A stretch of DNA of 64,000 nucleotides from Primulina eburnea (taxonomy: Eukaryota; Streptophyta; Magnoliopsida; Lamiales; Gesneriaceae). This document shows, one piece after another, positions 45,707 through 57,118 of the stretch (positions are counted from its first letter, which is position 1; each line of letters begins with the position of its first letter). The translations under genes and the position numbers were made by a program. The stretch covers positions 44,801,642 through 44,865,641 of the forward strand of contig NC_133101.1 of the NCBI RefSeq assembly GCF_022965805.1, given 5' to 3'. The notes beneath the pieces were generated by a model. The model ran no database searches. It was not told where the DNA came from and worked only from the letters and a program-made list of their open reading frames with translations.

Positions 45707-47087
45707 TGTAGTAGCCCGAATTCCAAATTGGGTAATTAACAAAGTAATGGTGATTAAGAAGGTTTAAGGTGTAATTTTGACCGAGTCATGACCGGACGGA
45801 CCGAAGATGGTTCGGAAGCACCGAAGAGTTCGGAAGGTCCGCAGTGGGTTCGGTGGATCCGATCATGAGGTGTCAAGAGCAGCTGGACACGTGCATGTTC
45901 GGACGGTCCGAAGTGTATGATCGGAGGATCCGATCATGAGCTGTCAAGAGCCAATGGACACGTAGCGTTCGGACGTTCCGAAGTGTTGTTCGGAGGATCC
46001 GAACATGGCCTATAAATAGTGCTCGGATTTCTCATTTTTGACTTGCCAATTTCTTGAGTTTTCTCTCATTTTGGAGAGTTTGGAAGGTTTCTAGGGTTAG
46101 TTGTTGGTCGAGCGATAGCCAAGAGCTGCCAGGAGTAGTAGCGTAGCGGCGCCTGAGTTTCAAGGCAATCGACATCAAAGGGCTGTCGACGGACGAAGGT
46201 AAACCCTAAACCTTTGGTAGTACTAGGGAGTACTGGTTTTGCTAGTCGAGCATGGTAGTATTGATTGAGTATGCTTTTGATGCGTAGGCTTGTGCTAGAC
46301 CTGATTAGCGGTGTTGCGTAAGGCTAGGCTTGCTGTGATAGAGGTACGAAAGTACTATCCGAGATATCCTGGTTGAGTATACATTCATATATGTGTTGCA
46401 TGAGTATTTGCTGCATTGTTATATGTCATATGATGCATGCTATTATGTCACGAGTTATGATGCATATTACATATCATGTTGAGCCGTATCTCCTTCGAGA
46501 TAGCCTTTACTGTTGAGCTGTATCTCTTTCGAGATAAGCTATATCTTGGGGCCGCTCAGCCCTGTCTTGTGGACGCATGGACACCGAGAGTACACAGTGG
46601 CCGACGGGTCGGGAGGGCTTCGGTGGTCCGGGACATTTTAGGTCCACGTCTGTCTTGTAGTGGATGCAGTGACCCAGAGGTGTACCGCGCGGCACTATCC
46701 ACTTGGCGTCTCTAGACTGAGCATTTTGAGATCCTTTGTGATTCCTGTTTCTTGACTACCCTGGTATCATATCATAGCATGTGTATTTCATATAGGTTTG
46801 TATACTCATACTTTTGTACTGGGCGTTCTTATCGCTCACGTCCTCGGTTTTGTTTATTCTTGGACACCCCATTCCCTCGGGGCAGGCCTCAGGTTGGACA
46901 GCTCGGGAAGAGCAGGAGGAGGACAGTGAGTATCTGGTTGGTTTAGTTTTCAGTACTATTCTATTTCGATTGGGTTGTATAACTATCATTTGTTGGTATT
47001 TTCCGCTGTTATCTCTGATTATTGTTAATTAGGTTAATTGCATGCTTAGTTTTTGATTAGTAGGTGATTCTGGAACGGGTCACTACA
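45707..47087 (+). repeat. LTR 1 of mini-element F
   Basis: It begins TGTAGTAGCCCG and ends TCACTACA. Palindromes lie at about 45797-46005 and the TATA box at 46011-46018. The region after TATA differs strongly from D between about 46030 and 46320, then matches again. Confidence 0.92.
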
Positions 47088-47187
47088 TTTATGGTATCAG
47101 AGCATGCATACGATTTTGGGATATAGATTTCTGTTTTGGGATTTCCGTTGACCAATTTACTAGTTTTCCCCATTCTATGTTGTAGCA

Positions 47188-47421
47188 ATGGCTGACCACT
47201 TTGGTGACGGGAGTAGTCAGGGGAGTGTAGGTCGATGGGGTGACCAGGACGATCATAGACGTCATTCTTTCTGTTTCTACTCCGATGGATCATTCGGTTT
47301 TAGCCAAGCGTCTAGTGATGGGTTGTCCCTTAGATTTTGAGGGTAACGATGTTGTTATTTTCGTTTTGTTCATCCTCTAAACTTGATTTCGAGGACGAAA
47401 TCGTTTTTAAGGGGGGGAGAA
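47188..47421 (+). pseudogene. Scrambled interior of F: gag start joined to protease fragment
   Basis: MADHFGDGSSQGSVGRWGDQ from ATG 47188 breaks at about 47270. A segment of about 90 bp with protease-type sequence follows in a different frame, then TTTCGTTTTGTTCAT and the 3' leader with AAGGGGGGGAGAA. No useful protein can result. Confidence 0.75.
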
Positions 47422-48803
47422 TGTAGTAGCCCGAATTCCAAATTGGGTAATTAACGGAGTAATGGTGATTAAGAAGGTTTAAGGTGTAATTTTGACCGAG
47501 TCATGACCGGACGGACCGAAGATGGTTCGGAAGCACCGAAGAGTTCGGAAGGTCCGCAGTGGGTTCGGTGGATCCGATCATGAGGTGTCAAGAGCAGCTG
47601 GACACGTGCATGTTCGGACGGTCCGAAGTGTATGATCGGAGGATCCGATCATGAGCTATCAAGAGCCAATGGACACGTAGCGTTCGGACGTTCCGAAGTG
47701 TTGTTCGGAGGATCCGAACATGGCCTATAAATAGTGCTCGGATTTCTCATTTTTGACTTGCCAATTTCTTGAGTTTTCTCTCATTTTGGAGAGTTTGGAA
47801 GGTTTCTAGGGTTAGTTGTTGGTCGAGCGATAGCCAAGAGCTGCCAGGAGTAGTAGCGTAGCGGCGCCTGAGTTTCAAGGCAATCGACATCAAAGGGCTG
47901 TCGACGGACGAAGGTAAACCCTAAACCTTTGGTAGTACTAGGGAGTACTGGTTTTGCTAGTCGAGCATGGTAGTATTGATTGAGTATGCTTTTGATGCGT
48001 AGGCTTGTGCTAGACCTGATTAGCGGTGTTGCGTAAGGCTAGGCTTGCTGTGATAGAGGTACGAAAGTACTATCCGAGATATCCTGGTTGAGTATACATT
48101 CATATATGTGTTGCATGAGTATTTGCTGCATTGTTATATGTCATATGATGCATGCTATTATGTCACGAGTTATGATGCATATTGCATATCATGTTGAGCC
48201 GTATCTCCTTCGAGATAGCCTTTACTGTTGAGCTGTATCTCTTTCGAGATAAGCTATATCTTGGGGCCGCTCAGCCCTGTCTTGTGGACGCATGGACACC
48301 GAGAGTACACAGTGGCCGACGGGTCGGGAGGGCTTCGGTGGTCCGGGACATTTTAGGTCCACGTCTGTCTTGTAGTGGATGCAGTGACCCAGAGGTTGGA
48401 CCGCGCGGCACTATCCACTTGGCGCCTCTAGACTGAGCATTTTGAGATCCTTTGTGATTCCTGTTTCTTGACTACCCTGGTATCATATCATAGCATGTGC
48501 ATTTCATATAGGTTTGTATACTCATACTTTTGTACTGGGCGTTCTTATCGCTCACGTCCTCGGTTTTGTTTATTCTTGGACACCCCATTCCCTCGGGGCA
48601 GGCCTCAGGTTGGACAGCTCGGGAAGAGCAGGAGGAGGACAGTGAGTATCTGGTTGGTTTAGTTTTCAGTACTATTCTATTTCGATTGGGTTGTATAACT
48701 ATCATTTGTTGGTATTTTCCGCTGTTATCTCTGATTATTGTTAATTAGGTTAATTGCATGCTTAGTTTTTGATTAGTAGGTGATTCTGGAACGGGTCACT
48801 ACA
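47422..48803 (+). repeat. LTR 2 of mini-element F
   Basis: About 99.5% like LTR 1 by eye. Palindromes lie at about 47512-47720 and the TATA box at 47725-47732. Confidence 0.92.
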
Positions 48804-49984
48804 GAAACAATTCCAGAGAAGAGTCCAATGCATGCTACAACTGTGGCAAACCTGGTCATTTTATTGCTGACTGTCCCAAGCCTAAAAAGGATAGTCAAGT
48901 TTCAACTGAAAGAAAGAAGAAAGTGTATGAGCATAAGAGGATATCTAAGGACGATAAGAAGCCTTATAGAAAGAAGCATGAAGTACTCCTAGCTGACGAT
49001 AGCAAAGCCAAATGGGCAGAGACTGACATCGAAGAGTCAAAACCAGAAACCTCTTGTAGCTCTAGTGAAGATGAGGAAGAAGTAAAGTTCTTGATGGCTG
49101 ATGACACATAAGTTCAATCAAGCAGCCAACAGGTATTTGACTTTAGCTCAACTGATTTCACAAGAGAGGAACTTATTTCGACTCTTCATGACATGGTTAG
49201 TGAGTATCAAAAGCTTGACTTATCATTTGAAAAGGCCAGAGTAGAGCAAACTGATCCTATTGACAATAAGACAACAACTGATATATCAGTTGAGATGTTG
49301 AGTCTAAAAAGGGAGATTGCCAAACTCAATACTGAAAGGAGCAAGGATCAATTAATGATTCAAAAGTTAATGCTTGAAAACACAAAGAAAACTGAGCTCA
49401 TTCAGGCTTGGAATAAATCATCCGTTGCATTGACTGATATACAGAACTCTCATAAATCATTTACTGATAAAACTGGCTTAGGGTTCAGTAACCAGGATGA
49501 AATACCTTCCAAAGATATTCAACCAAAACTGAATATGGAAAAAGGGAAATATATTCACTTTGTCAAATCAGTTATGGTACAAGAACAAGCTGAGCCGAGT
49601 AAACTGATTGAACAGCCAACTCACAATATGAGCAAGGGCAAAAGATGTGGTATTGGTTATAGCCCAAGAGTTGTGACTGACTCACGAAGTCAACCACCAA
49701 AATTTTTCAGCAAAAATTATTCAAATGGCTATTCAAACTACTATAACAGCAAGCCAGTTCAGAAAAGATACTGGCTGAACAATCAGTCGAAAAAGGGCAA
49801 ATCACATGTTGTATCTTCTGCACACCATACACCACACACACAGACCGAGAAAGACAATTTGGAATACAGCAACTGGACGGTCAGTTAGATTGATCCAAGT
49901 TTGGATTCCTAAAGGACTAATCAACTTTGGACCCAAATAGAAAAGGGTACCACAATCTTATCTTGTGTTTGATTGCAGGTAATA

Positions 49985-52900
49985 GGTACAAGCATTGGAT
50001 CTATATGGTATTTGGACAGTGGATGTTCACGCCACATGACAGGAGATTCAAATTTATTATCTCATCTGATCAAGTACACTGGACCCTGGACCAAACATAA
50101 GTTTTGGAGATAATTCTAAAGGTAAAACTGTGGGTAAGGGTAAGCTTATCCATGGTAACTTCACCATTAATTATGTTTTATTAGTTGAGAATCTCAAGTA
50201 TAATCTGATCAGTATCAGTCAGTTATGCGATAATGGATTCTCAGTTCAGTTTGACAAACATTCTTGTTCAGTCAAAAACTCAACTGAAGAGATCATCCTA
50301 ACTGGCAAAAGGTGTGGAAACACTTACAAAGTCAGCTGGAATGATCAACCTTATGCACCAGTATATTTTATTGCTTCAAAATCTTCTAAAAACTGGTTGT
50401 GGCATAAGAGATTGAACCACCTAAATTTCAAATCTATTGCTTATTTGAGTAACCACGATCTTGTTACTGGATTGCCCAAAATGGATTTTATCAAAGACAA
50501 AATTTGCTCAGCATGTCAGTTTTGTAAACAAATCAAATCCTCTTTTAAGAACAAGGGTCGTAAATCTTCTTCCCGATGCTTAGAACTGTTACATATGGAT
50601 CTATTTGGTCCTATACTAGTCATGAGCTTAGGGGGAATGAAATACACCTTGGTGGTTGTAGAAGATTTTTCAAGATTCACTTGGGTTATATTTCTCAAGT
50701 CCAAAGACCAAACTGCTGCTCAACTGATTAAGCTTTTCAAAAGATTATTAACTGAAAAATCAGTTGGAATTGATAGAATCAGATCCGATCGAGGAACTGA
50801 ATTTATCAATCAAATTCTTTCAAATTATTTAGAGAATACCAAAGCCAGAACTCCTCAGCAAAATGGTATAGCTGAAAGGAGAAATCGGACCCTCAAAGAG
50901 GCTGCTAGAACAATGCTTGCTGATTCCTCTATCTCTCAAAGGTTTTGGGCAGAGGCAGTGAACACTGCGTGTTACACTCAAAACAGATCAATGATTAATA
51001 AGAATCATATGAAAACACCTTATGAGATCTGGCATGGAAGAAAAAGTGTGGTTTCCTACTTCAAAATATTCGGCTGCAGATGTTTTATACTTGTCAATGG
51101 TAAAACTCATTTAAAAGCTTTTGACGCTAAATCTGCAGAAGGAATATTTCTTGGTTATTCTTCAGTGAGTAAATCCTATAGAGTCTTCAACAAAAATACT
51201 TTCAATGTTGAGGAATCTATTCATGTTGTGTTTGATGAGTCTACACTAACTTCTAAGCCAACTAATACAGTTGAGCTAGCTGATAGATTTACAGATATAA
51301 GCTTGGATGATGATGATGAAGAAGATATCCATCTTAATCAAACCAACCTCCAATCACCTGAACCTGACATATTGGATCAATCAGCTGAATTGGAAGCAAA
51401 TCTTGACAATCAGTTAGTGGAGCATACAAATGAGAATCAGTTGTCAACTGAATTAGCTCATACTGAAACTGAAGACATTCAGTTACCTACTAAGGAAATT
51501 GCTAATACAGAAGAAACAAATGCTGAACTTAGATGGAAGAAATCACATCCTCCAGAATTGATGATAGGTAATCCATCTGATCCGGTAAGAACAAGAAATC
51601 AAATGCTTAACTTATTTATTCATTCAGCTTTTGTATCTCAACTGGAGCCAAAGAAAACTGAGGAAGCTCTTGCTGATCCGAACTGGATAAATGCAATTCA
51701 AGAAGAGCTAAATCAGTTTACCCATAACAATGTCTGGAACTTAGTTCCAAGACCACTCTCTAAAACTGTGATAGGTACAAAGTGGGCGTACAGGAACAAG
51801 CTAAACGAAGATGGATCAGTTGTGCGCAACAAAGCAAGGCTAGTAGCACAAGGATATAGGCAGGAAGAATGAATTGATTACGATGAGACATATGCACCAG
51901 TTGCAAGACTGGAGGCAATCAGAATATTCCTTGCCTATGCCTCATTCAAAAACTTCAAAGTCTATCAAATGGACGTAAAGAGTGCATTTCTGAACGGCCA
52001 GTTGCAGGAAGAAGTCTACGTTGAACAACCTCCAGGTTTTGTCAATCATTACCTTCCTGATCATGTCTATCATTTGAACAAAGCTTTATACGGTCTTAAA
52101 CAAGCTCCAAGAGCTTGGTACGAAACCCTTTCAAAATTTCTAACTGATCATGACTTTTCTGTTGGATCAGTTGATAAGACATTGTTCAAATTCTCCAAGA
52201 ATGATCATATTCTACTTGTTCAAATTTATGTTGATGATATTATTTTTGGGTCAACTAACCCCAAATTATGCGAGAAGTTTTCCAAGTTAATGCAGGAGAA
52301 ATTCTAGATGACTATGATGGGTGAACTGACATTCTTCCTTGGTCTACAAGTGAAACAACTGGATTCAGGAATTTTTATCAGTCAAACCAAATACACTAAG
52401 GAATTGCTAAAGAAATTTGACATGGAATCATGTTCAGCTGCAAGCACCCCTATGAGCTCATCAGCTAAATTAGACACTGATCAAGGGGGAATATCAATTG
52501 AAACGACGCTTTACAGAGGTTTAGTAGGTTCATTATTGTACCTAACTGCTAGTCGTCCTGATATTGTGTTTGCTGTATGTATGTGTGCAAGATTTCAAGC
52601 TAATCCTAAGCAATCACATTTCTCTGCTGCCAAACGTATCTTGAAATATCTTAAAGGCACGCAAAATGTTAGATTATGGTGCTCTAAAGACTCATCTTTC
52701 AATTTAGTTGGCTATTCAGATGCAGACTATGCAGGATGCAAGCTTGATCGAAAAAGTACAAGTGGATCATGTCAGTTTCTAGGAGACAGACTGATATCTT
52801 GGTTCAGTAAGAAGCAAACATCCATAGCAACTTCCACAACTGAAGCAGAATATCTTGCTGCTGGAAGCTGCTGTGCCCAACTGCTCTGGATTCAGCAACA

Positions 52901-53171
52901 ACTGAAAGATTATGGTGTTGATGCAAAGGAATCGCCAATATTCTGTGACAACACAAGTACAATTGCTATTACGTATAATCCAGTTCTTCACTCCAGGACT
53001 AAGCACATAGATGTCAGACATCACCTCATCAGAGATCATGCTTTAAAGAAGAACATCATATTGGAATACGTATCAACTGAACAGCAAGCGGCTGATATCT
53101 TCACCAAACCACTGGCTGAGACTAAGTTTTCTCATTTTCGCAATATACTTGGATTAATCGATTTGTCCTAA
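49985..53171 (+). pseudogene. Pol of copia element G (protease, integrase, RT, RNase H)
   Basis: The protease active site WYLDSGCSRHMTGD lies at 50006-50047 in a frame shifted from the rest. From 50130 the main frame runs 580 codons: the integrase zinc motif (WHKRLNHLNF, then CSACQFCKQ), the core with HMDLFGP, SDRGTEF and NGIAERRNRT (50590-50890), then the RT start GTKWAYRNKL. A TGA near 51870 and a TAG near 52305 interrupt the same frame; between and after them are [10 protein letters not shown], the YVDDIIFGS catalytic box (about 52228-52254), and RNase H with SDADYAGC (52719) and TEAEYLAAG (52843). The stop is at 53171. Three defects in about 3.2 kb indicate recent decay. Domain order (integrase before RT) proves Ty1/copia. 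Confidence 0.93.
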
Positions 53172-53360
53172 TTAATTGTTATTGCTTGTAATTCATATGT
53201 CAGCTGTACTGTTTTCTTACTGATTATTTAAAGTGAGTTGTTTATCCTTATGAGTTTTAACTGATGTCAGTCAGCGTTTCATTAATTCACATGTTTGTAT
53301 CTCATACAGATCATTGCGTGCAGAAACAAAGAAAAAACGACGCTTAATCAAAATAAAAAT

Positions 53361-53366
53361 TTTATT
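53361..53366 (-). terminator. Poly(A) signal AATAAA of the antisense ORF
   Basis: AATAAA on the minus strand begins on the last base of the stop codon and is followed by an A/T-rich stretch. Confidence 0.45.
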
Positions 53367-53764
53367 TATCCATAAATGTTGGAGAGGACTACATTTACAT
53401 AAGTCGCCTCTACACTAGCTATCAACATCCTCATCCAAATAGCTAGAGCTGAGGAAGAGGTCTTGCAGAAGCTGTGCGAAGAGGCGATGCTATTAAGAGT
53501 CTCCAGCTCCTTGCGAAGCATCAGCTGATAGAGATGGCCCTCCTGGAAGGCATCTACCTCTGCAGAAATGTTTAAGTGCTTTCGCACCTCTCTCAGCTGG
53601 GCCATCCACCTGAAGGTGGTAACCCTCCCAGAGTTGTACAGGAGTTCCAGCCCCAGTAACGCTTCCCAGTAGGGAAGTCTGGCATAGAAGACCTCGTCCT
53701 CTATAGCAGCTTTTCGGGCTTCAAGAGAAAATGGAGATACGATTGAACTACTTGCTCCTTCCAT
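53366..53764 (-). CDS. Antisense ORF inside copia element G (132 aa), unknown function
   Basis: It is an uninterrupted ORF on the strand opposite to gag-pol, in the gap between pol and the env-like ORF. I do not recognise the protein. It is mostly helical in appearance, with LPYWEALLGLELLYNSGRVT and a Leu/Glu-rich second half, and has no signal peptide or clear membrane span. It has the parts of a small gene: TATAAATA on the minus strand at 53820-53813, 49 bp before the ATG; and AATAAA overlapping the stop (53366-53361). While every sense ORF of G has stops, this one is intact. Extra ORFs in both orientations are known in some plant LTR retrotransposons; whether this one belongs to a known family I cannot check. 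Confidence 0.6.
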   Translation of the reverse strand: MEGASSSIVSPFSLEARKAAIEDEVFYARLPYWEALLGLELLYNSGRVTTFRWMAQLREVRKHLNISAEVDAFQEGHLYQLMLRKELETLNSIASSHSFCKTSSSALAIWMRMLIASVEATYVNVVLSNIYG

Positions 53765-53812
53765 TTTTTTTGAATATTGTCTGCTGATACTTGTGACTAA
53801 CTCCTCATCTCT

Positions 53813-53820
53813 TATTTATA
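53813..53820 (-). promoter_or_regulatory. TATA box for the antisense ORF
   Basis: GGCCTATAAATAAGAG on the minus strand precedes ATG 53764 with a leader of about 20-25 nt if transcription starts about 30 bp downstream. Confidence 0.5.
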
Positions 53821-54367
53821 GGCCAAGTCGAGGAAAATGAAAGGACACTTCCTTAAGTGACGATTACTCTACCAAGCTTTAGAATTTTCTTAATTAATCT
53901 GGCTTATTTTATTGTCATTTTCTTTAATGCATCTATTTAGGAGGAATGGTGGTTTAAGAGGTTAACTGAGAAGACAGTTGTTAGTGAATTCTCAACTGAA
54001 AGGACTCAGTCTTACTAACTGATCGTTCAGTTGAATATTCCACTAATCTTCTCATATAAGTTAACTAATTAAATCTATTATATTCCAAATCAAATGACGT
54101 GACTGTCTGCTAACTCATGATGAATTTCAGTTTATAACGTGGACACATTTTTAACCGCTCAAAATTGTACACACGCTTATAGCACACGTACACTCTTTGC
54201 TTTTTCAAAATTTCTACGGACTGACACGTGTCCAGAATTTGAATAGTCACGTACATATGTACCATTACCCGCTTCATTTCAGTTTCACCTTACAATTATC
54301 CACAAATTTTTGAGAGCAAGAACTATTCTATTCTTCAATTTCGTTTCAGGAACTCACTCACTTATCA
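53821..54367. other. Non-coding gap before the env-like ORF
   Basis: No gene is seen. The region would be the leader or splice zone of the env-like mRNA. TTCGTTTCAG at about 54343-54352 resembles a 3' splice site 16 bp before ATG 54368 (inference). Confidence 0.4.
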
Positions 54368-56985
54368 ATGGCAACCCAAATTCCCGCTTTTATGCTGAAC
54401 GCTATGGCTATCAACTTTGGATCCATCTTATCCTTCGGCGATGCTGAAGTCAAGAAGGTGTTTTAGAAACTTGAAACTGCTGGACTCAGAACATTTTTGG
54501 TACAATCCTCACAGGACATCTATCCCAAAGAACTTCAGGATTTCTACTCCACCGGCATGGTTGATTCTGAGGGTTACATTAATTCTACTGTCAATGGTCA
54601 GTTGCTGACCATCTCTGAAGACTCTCTTGGGGAATTATTTTCTTTACCCTCTGATGGTTTGGCACAACTTTCAGATGTTAAAGCATCTGATATTGAAGAG
54701 ATGCAAACCCTTCTCTCTGCTGATGGACGGAAGATTAAGGTTTCCGATCCTAAGAAGGAACTGAAGCATGAAATTCAGTTGCTTGCTGATGTAGTTGCTA
54801 AAGGGCTTTTGGCAAAAGCTGGATCATTTGCTGCCCTCACCTTGGAGAAGTTTCAAGCCATTTCTGTTATTATGGCTGATCGCAAGATCAACTGGAAGTA
54901 CCTTATCTTTAACACTCTGAAGAATATGTTTCTGTCTTCAAAACAGTCCAAGGGTTTTGCTGTACAATTCAGTTATCTGTTGAAAGTAAAAGGATTAGTG
55001 GCTGATGATTCTGAAAGGTCATCGAAATTTAAGGTGTTCAATGCAAAGAACACGATGCCAATCAAAACCAAAATGGATATAACTCCTGCTCAGTTAGTGC
55101 AAATCAAACAGGAGATTGGGACTCAGCTAGCAGCTCCTAAATCAGTTAAGAAGGACAAAACGTTGGCTCAACTGAAGGTTGCCAAAAGAAAATTAGTGTT
55201 AAGTGCATCTGAGTCAGAGAAGACTCCACCCCCTCAGATTGCGAAGAAACCAAAAACCCAAAGGGTTAAAACAACTTCGGAGGTATCCATTCCTATTGAT
55301 GCAATGATTTCTACAACAGATCAGCAGTCTATAGAAGCAGTTCCTCTGCAGATCATTCCACAAGAAGCTTCAATTGGTACCAAAAAGGAATCAGTTAGGA
55401 TCAAAGCTCCTCTAATTCAGATCTCTCGTCCTACTGGTGTGGCACCTGCTAGACCTAAAGGCATAAAAATTGTAGAGCAGGTGGAATCTACTCGAACAGG
55501 ATTGGAAATTCCTCACATCTTGAGTACTGATAAAGGGAAAGGGAAGTTGATTGAAGAGCCCAGACCCTCCAACCCAATTCAGACTCATATTGACCTTGTA
55601 TGGGCAAAGGTTAACAGTTTTGCTGCTTCAAAAATTAAGTCCTATGATGCTTGGATAGCCTATCGCACTGAAGTTTTTGCCAAGCAATTGAAGAAGAAGT
55701 CCGAGCTGAGCAAATTCATCAAACTGGAGGCCTTTGTCCTCAAGACAGTCAAAGCTGCCTCAATTGCTCAAGCTATGTAGAGGAAAAGTTATCTATTTGA
55801 TCAAACAAGAGCGAAGAAGTTGGTTCAAATTGTTGGCAAGCTGAAGACCAACTACTTACCTACAAGCCCTACTGCCTATGCTGATCAAGCTGTAATTACT
55901 CAGCTAGACACTGATCTTATAGGGCTACTTTCTAAAATCAAGTTTTGGGAATTGAATCAAGAATTGGTTCTCCATCAAGGAAATTCAGATGATGACGACG
56001 AGGAAATATTTGAAGAAGCATCCTCTGACAAAACAGAACCATCATCAGCTTTAGTCATTGTTCCAACTGAAGAGCCAGTTCGTGATAAGCCTCTTTCACC
56101 TCCTGGTGAACAACAACTGTATACCGAAGCTGAGCTCTCTTTCGCACACATTGATGAAGTTATTCAGGCCGTTGTGGAAGAATCCCAGATTAGTGCACCC
56201 GTTTCTGACAAAGTTGATCACTCTGCTGATCAAATCAATCTAGAGGTCACTTTTTCTTCAGAAGAACCTGTTCAGCCAGATCCATCTACTGATCAGGTTA
56301 TCCCAACTGATGTGCCAGTTGATTCAATCAATCACCCTTTAGAGGCACCAGTTTCAGTTTTTTCACCATCTGCTGAACCAAATCCTCCTTCACCACCTCG
56401 GGATCAAGGAGAAATCACTGCTGCTGATACTTCAGTTCGAGATGCTGCTGAAACAATCTCAACTGATCAAGCCTTGATAATTTCTGAACTTACTACAAAT
56501 TAACCAAGCACTTCTCGAGAGTCTCATCCTCCATCTTCATCAGATTTTGATCTTATTTTTGAAGAAGTTCAACATATGCAGGACAGTATGAGTCAAATGA
56601 TTACTGCCATCTCCAAGATTCAAAACACGCAATTATCGCATACTCTGAAGTTGGACGATAATCAACAGTCTTTAAAAAATCTGAAGGATATAAAATCTGC
56701 TGTTACCGCTCTTTCATTTCCAGTTAAAGATATTCAAAAAAATAGAGGAATTATTTCAAGTCTGACTGCCACTCAAAACTCTATTAAACAACGGGTCGAC
56801 AGTGTGGAGTCACTTGTATCAAGAAAAATCGAACTGCTACAATTCACTATGTCTACTGCTATCGATAACATTTCATCCTCGGTCCTTTCTATTGACGTTC
56901 GGAAGCTATCTCTCAGATGGATCAGTTTGACAAAAAGGGGGAAGAGATCAAGGAGATCTTAGAACAGCAGAAGAAACAATAAGAG
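54368..56985 (+). pseudogene. Env-like third ORF of copia element G, three in-frame stops
   Basis: One frame runs from ATG 54368 (MATQIPAFMLNAMAINFGSI) with stops only at about 54464 (TAG), 55778 (TAG) and 56501 (TAA). The N-terminal third (to about residue 220) is a folded-looking domain (EDSLGELFSLPSDGLAQLSD, KINWKYLIFNTLKNMFLSS). The middle is Lys/Pro-rich, then a Ser/Pro/Glu-rich stretch and a C-terminal coiled coil (QDSMSQMITAISKIQN onward). A late frameshift near 56900 moves the end to QMDQFDKKGEEIKEILEQ. I see no convincing signal peptide or transmembrane span, so 'env' is by position only. Such ORFs are typical of Sireviruses. Confidence 0.82.
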
Positions 56986-57103
56986 CAGTATCTATTGTAT
57001 TTATTTGAAGAAATGTGAATTCAGTTGATTCAGTTAATCGACATCTTATTTTATCTACTTTGAATTCAAATCAAGTATCTCTTACTATAGTTTTGTTAAA
57101 CAC

Positions 57104-57118
57104 CATAAAGGGGGAAAT
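57104..57118 (+). other. Polypurine tract of G
   Basis: AAAGGGGGAAAT immediately precedes the 3' LTR. Confidence 0.88.

Larger units (their letters stand above)
45707..48803 (+). mobile_element. Mini-element F: second short-interior element of the D family, GAAAC duplication
   Basis: LTRs 45707-47087 and 47422-48803 (about 1381 bp, roughly seven visible differences) enclose 334 bp. The flanks are GAAAC at 45702-45706 and 48804-48808. The interior keeps the primer site (47092), about 28 codons of gag (from ATG 47188), a short piece that reads like gypsy protease (VSTPMDHSVLAKRLVMGCPL in another frame, near 47275-47335), then the 3' leader and purine tract. The deletion structure differs from D. 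LTRs resemble D but form a separate subfamily. Confidence 0.92.
44873..49955 (+). pseudogene. Gag of copia element G, split by mini-element F
   Basis: ATG 44873 opens MSSFNKTPMFSREDFDDWKI. The UBN2-type copia gag domain (residues 10-220; KEIWEKFIQLCEGNEQTKEN, VIRGLPKEWDVKTM) has a TAA near 45311. F is inserted at 45707; removing it with one duplication (3102 bp) keeps the frame. After it come a zinc knuckle CYNCGKPGHFIADC (48833-48874), a TAA at 49109, and a long Lys/Glu-rich, coiled-coil-like tail (49193-49888). A shift near 49860 leads to IQVWIPKGLINFGPK and the gag stop near 49940. A large gag with such a tail fits SIRE elements. Confidence 0.88.
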
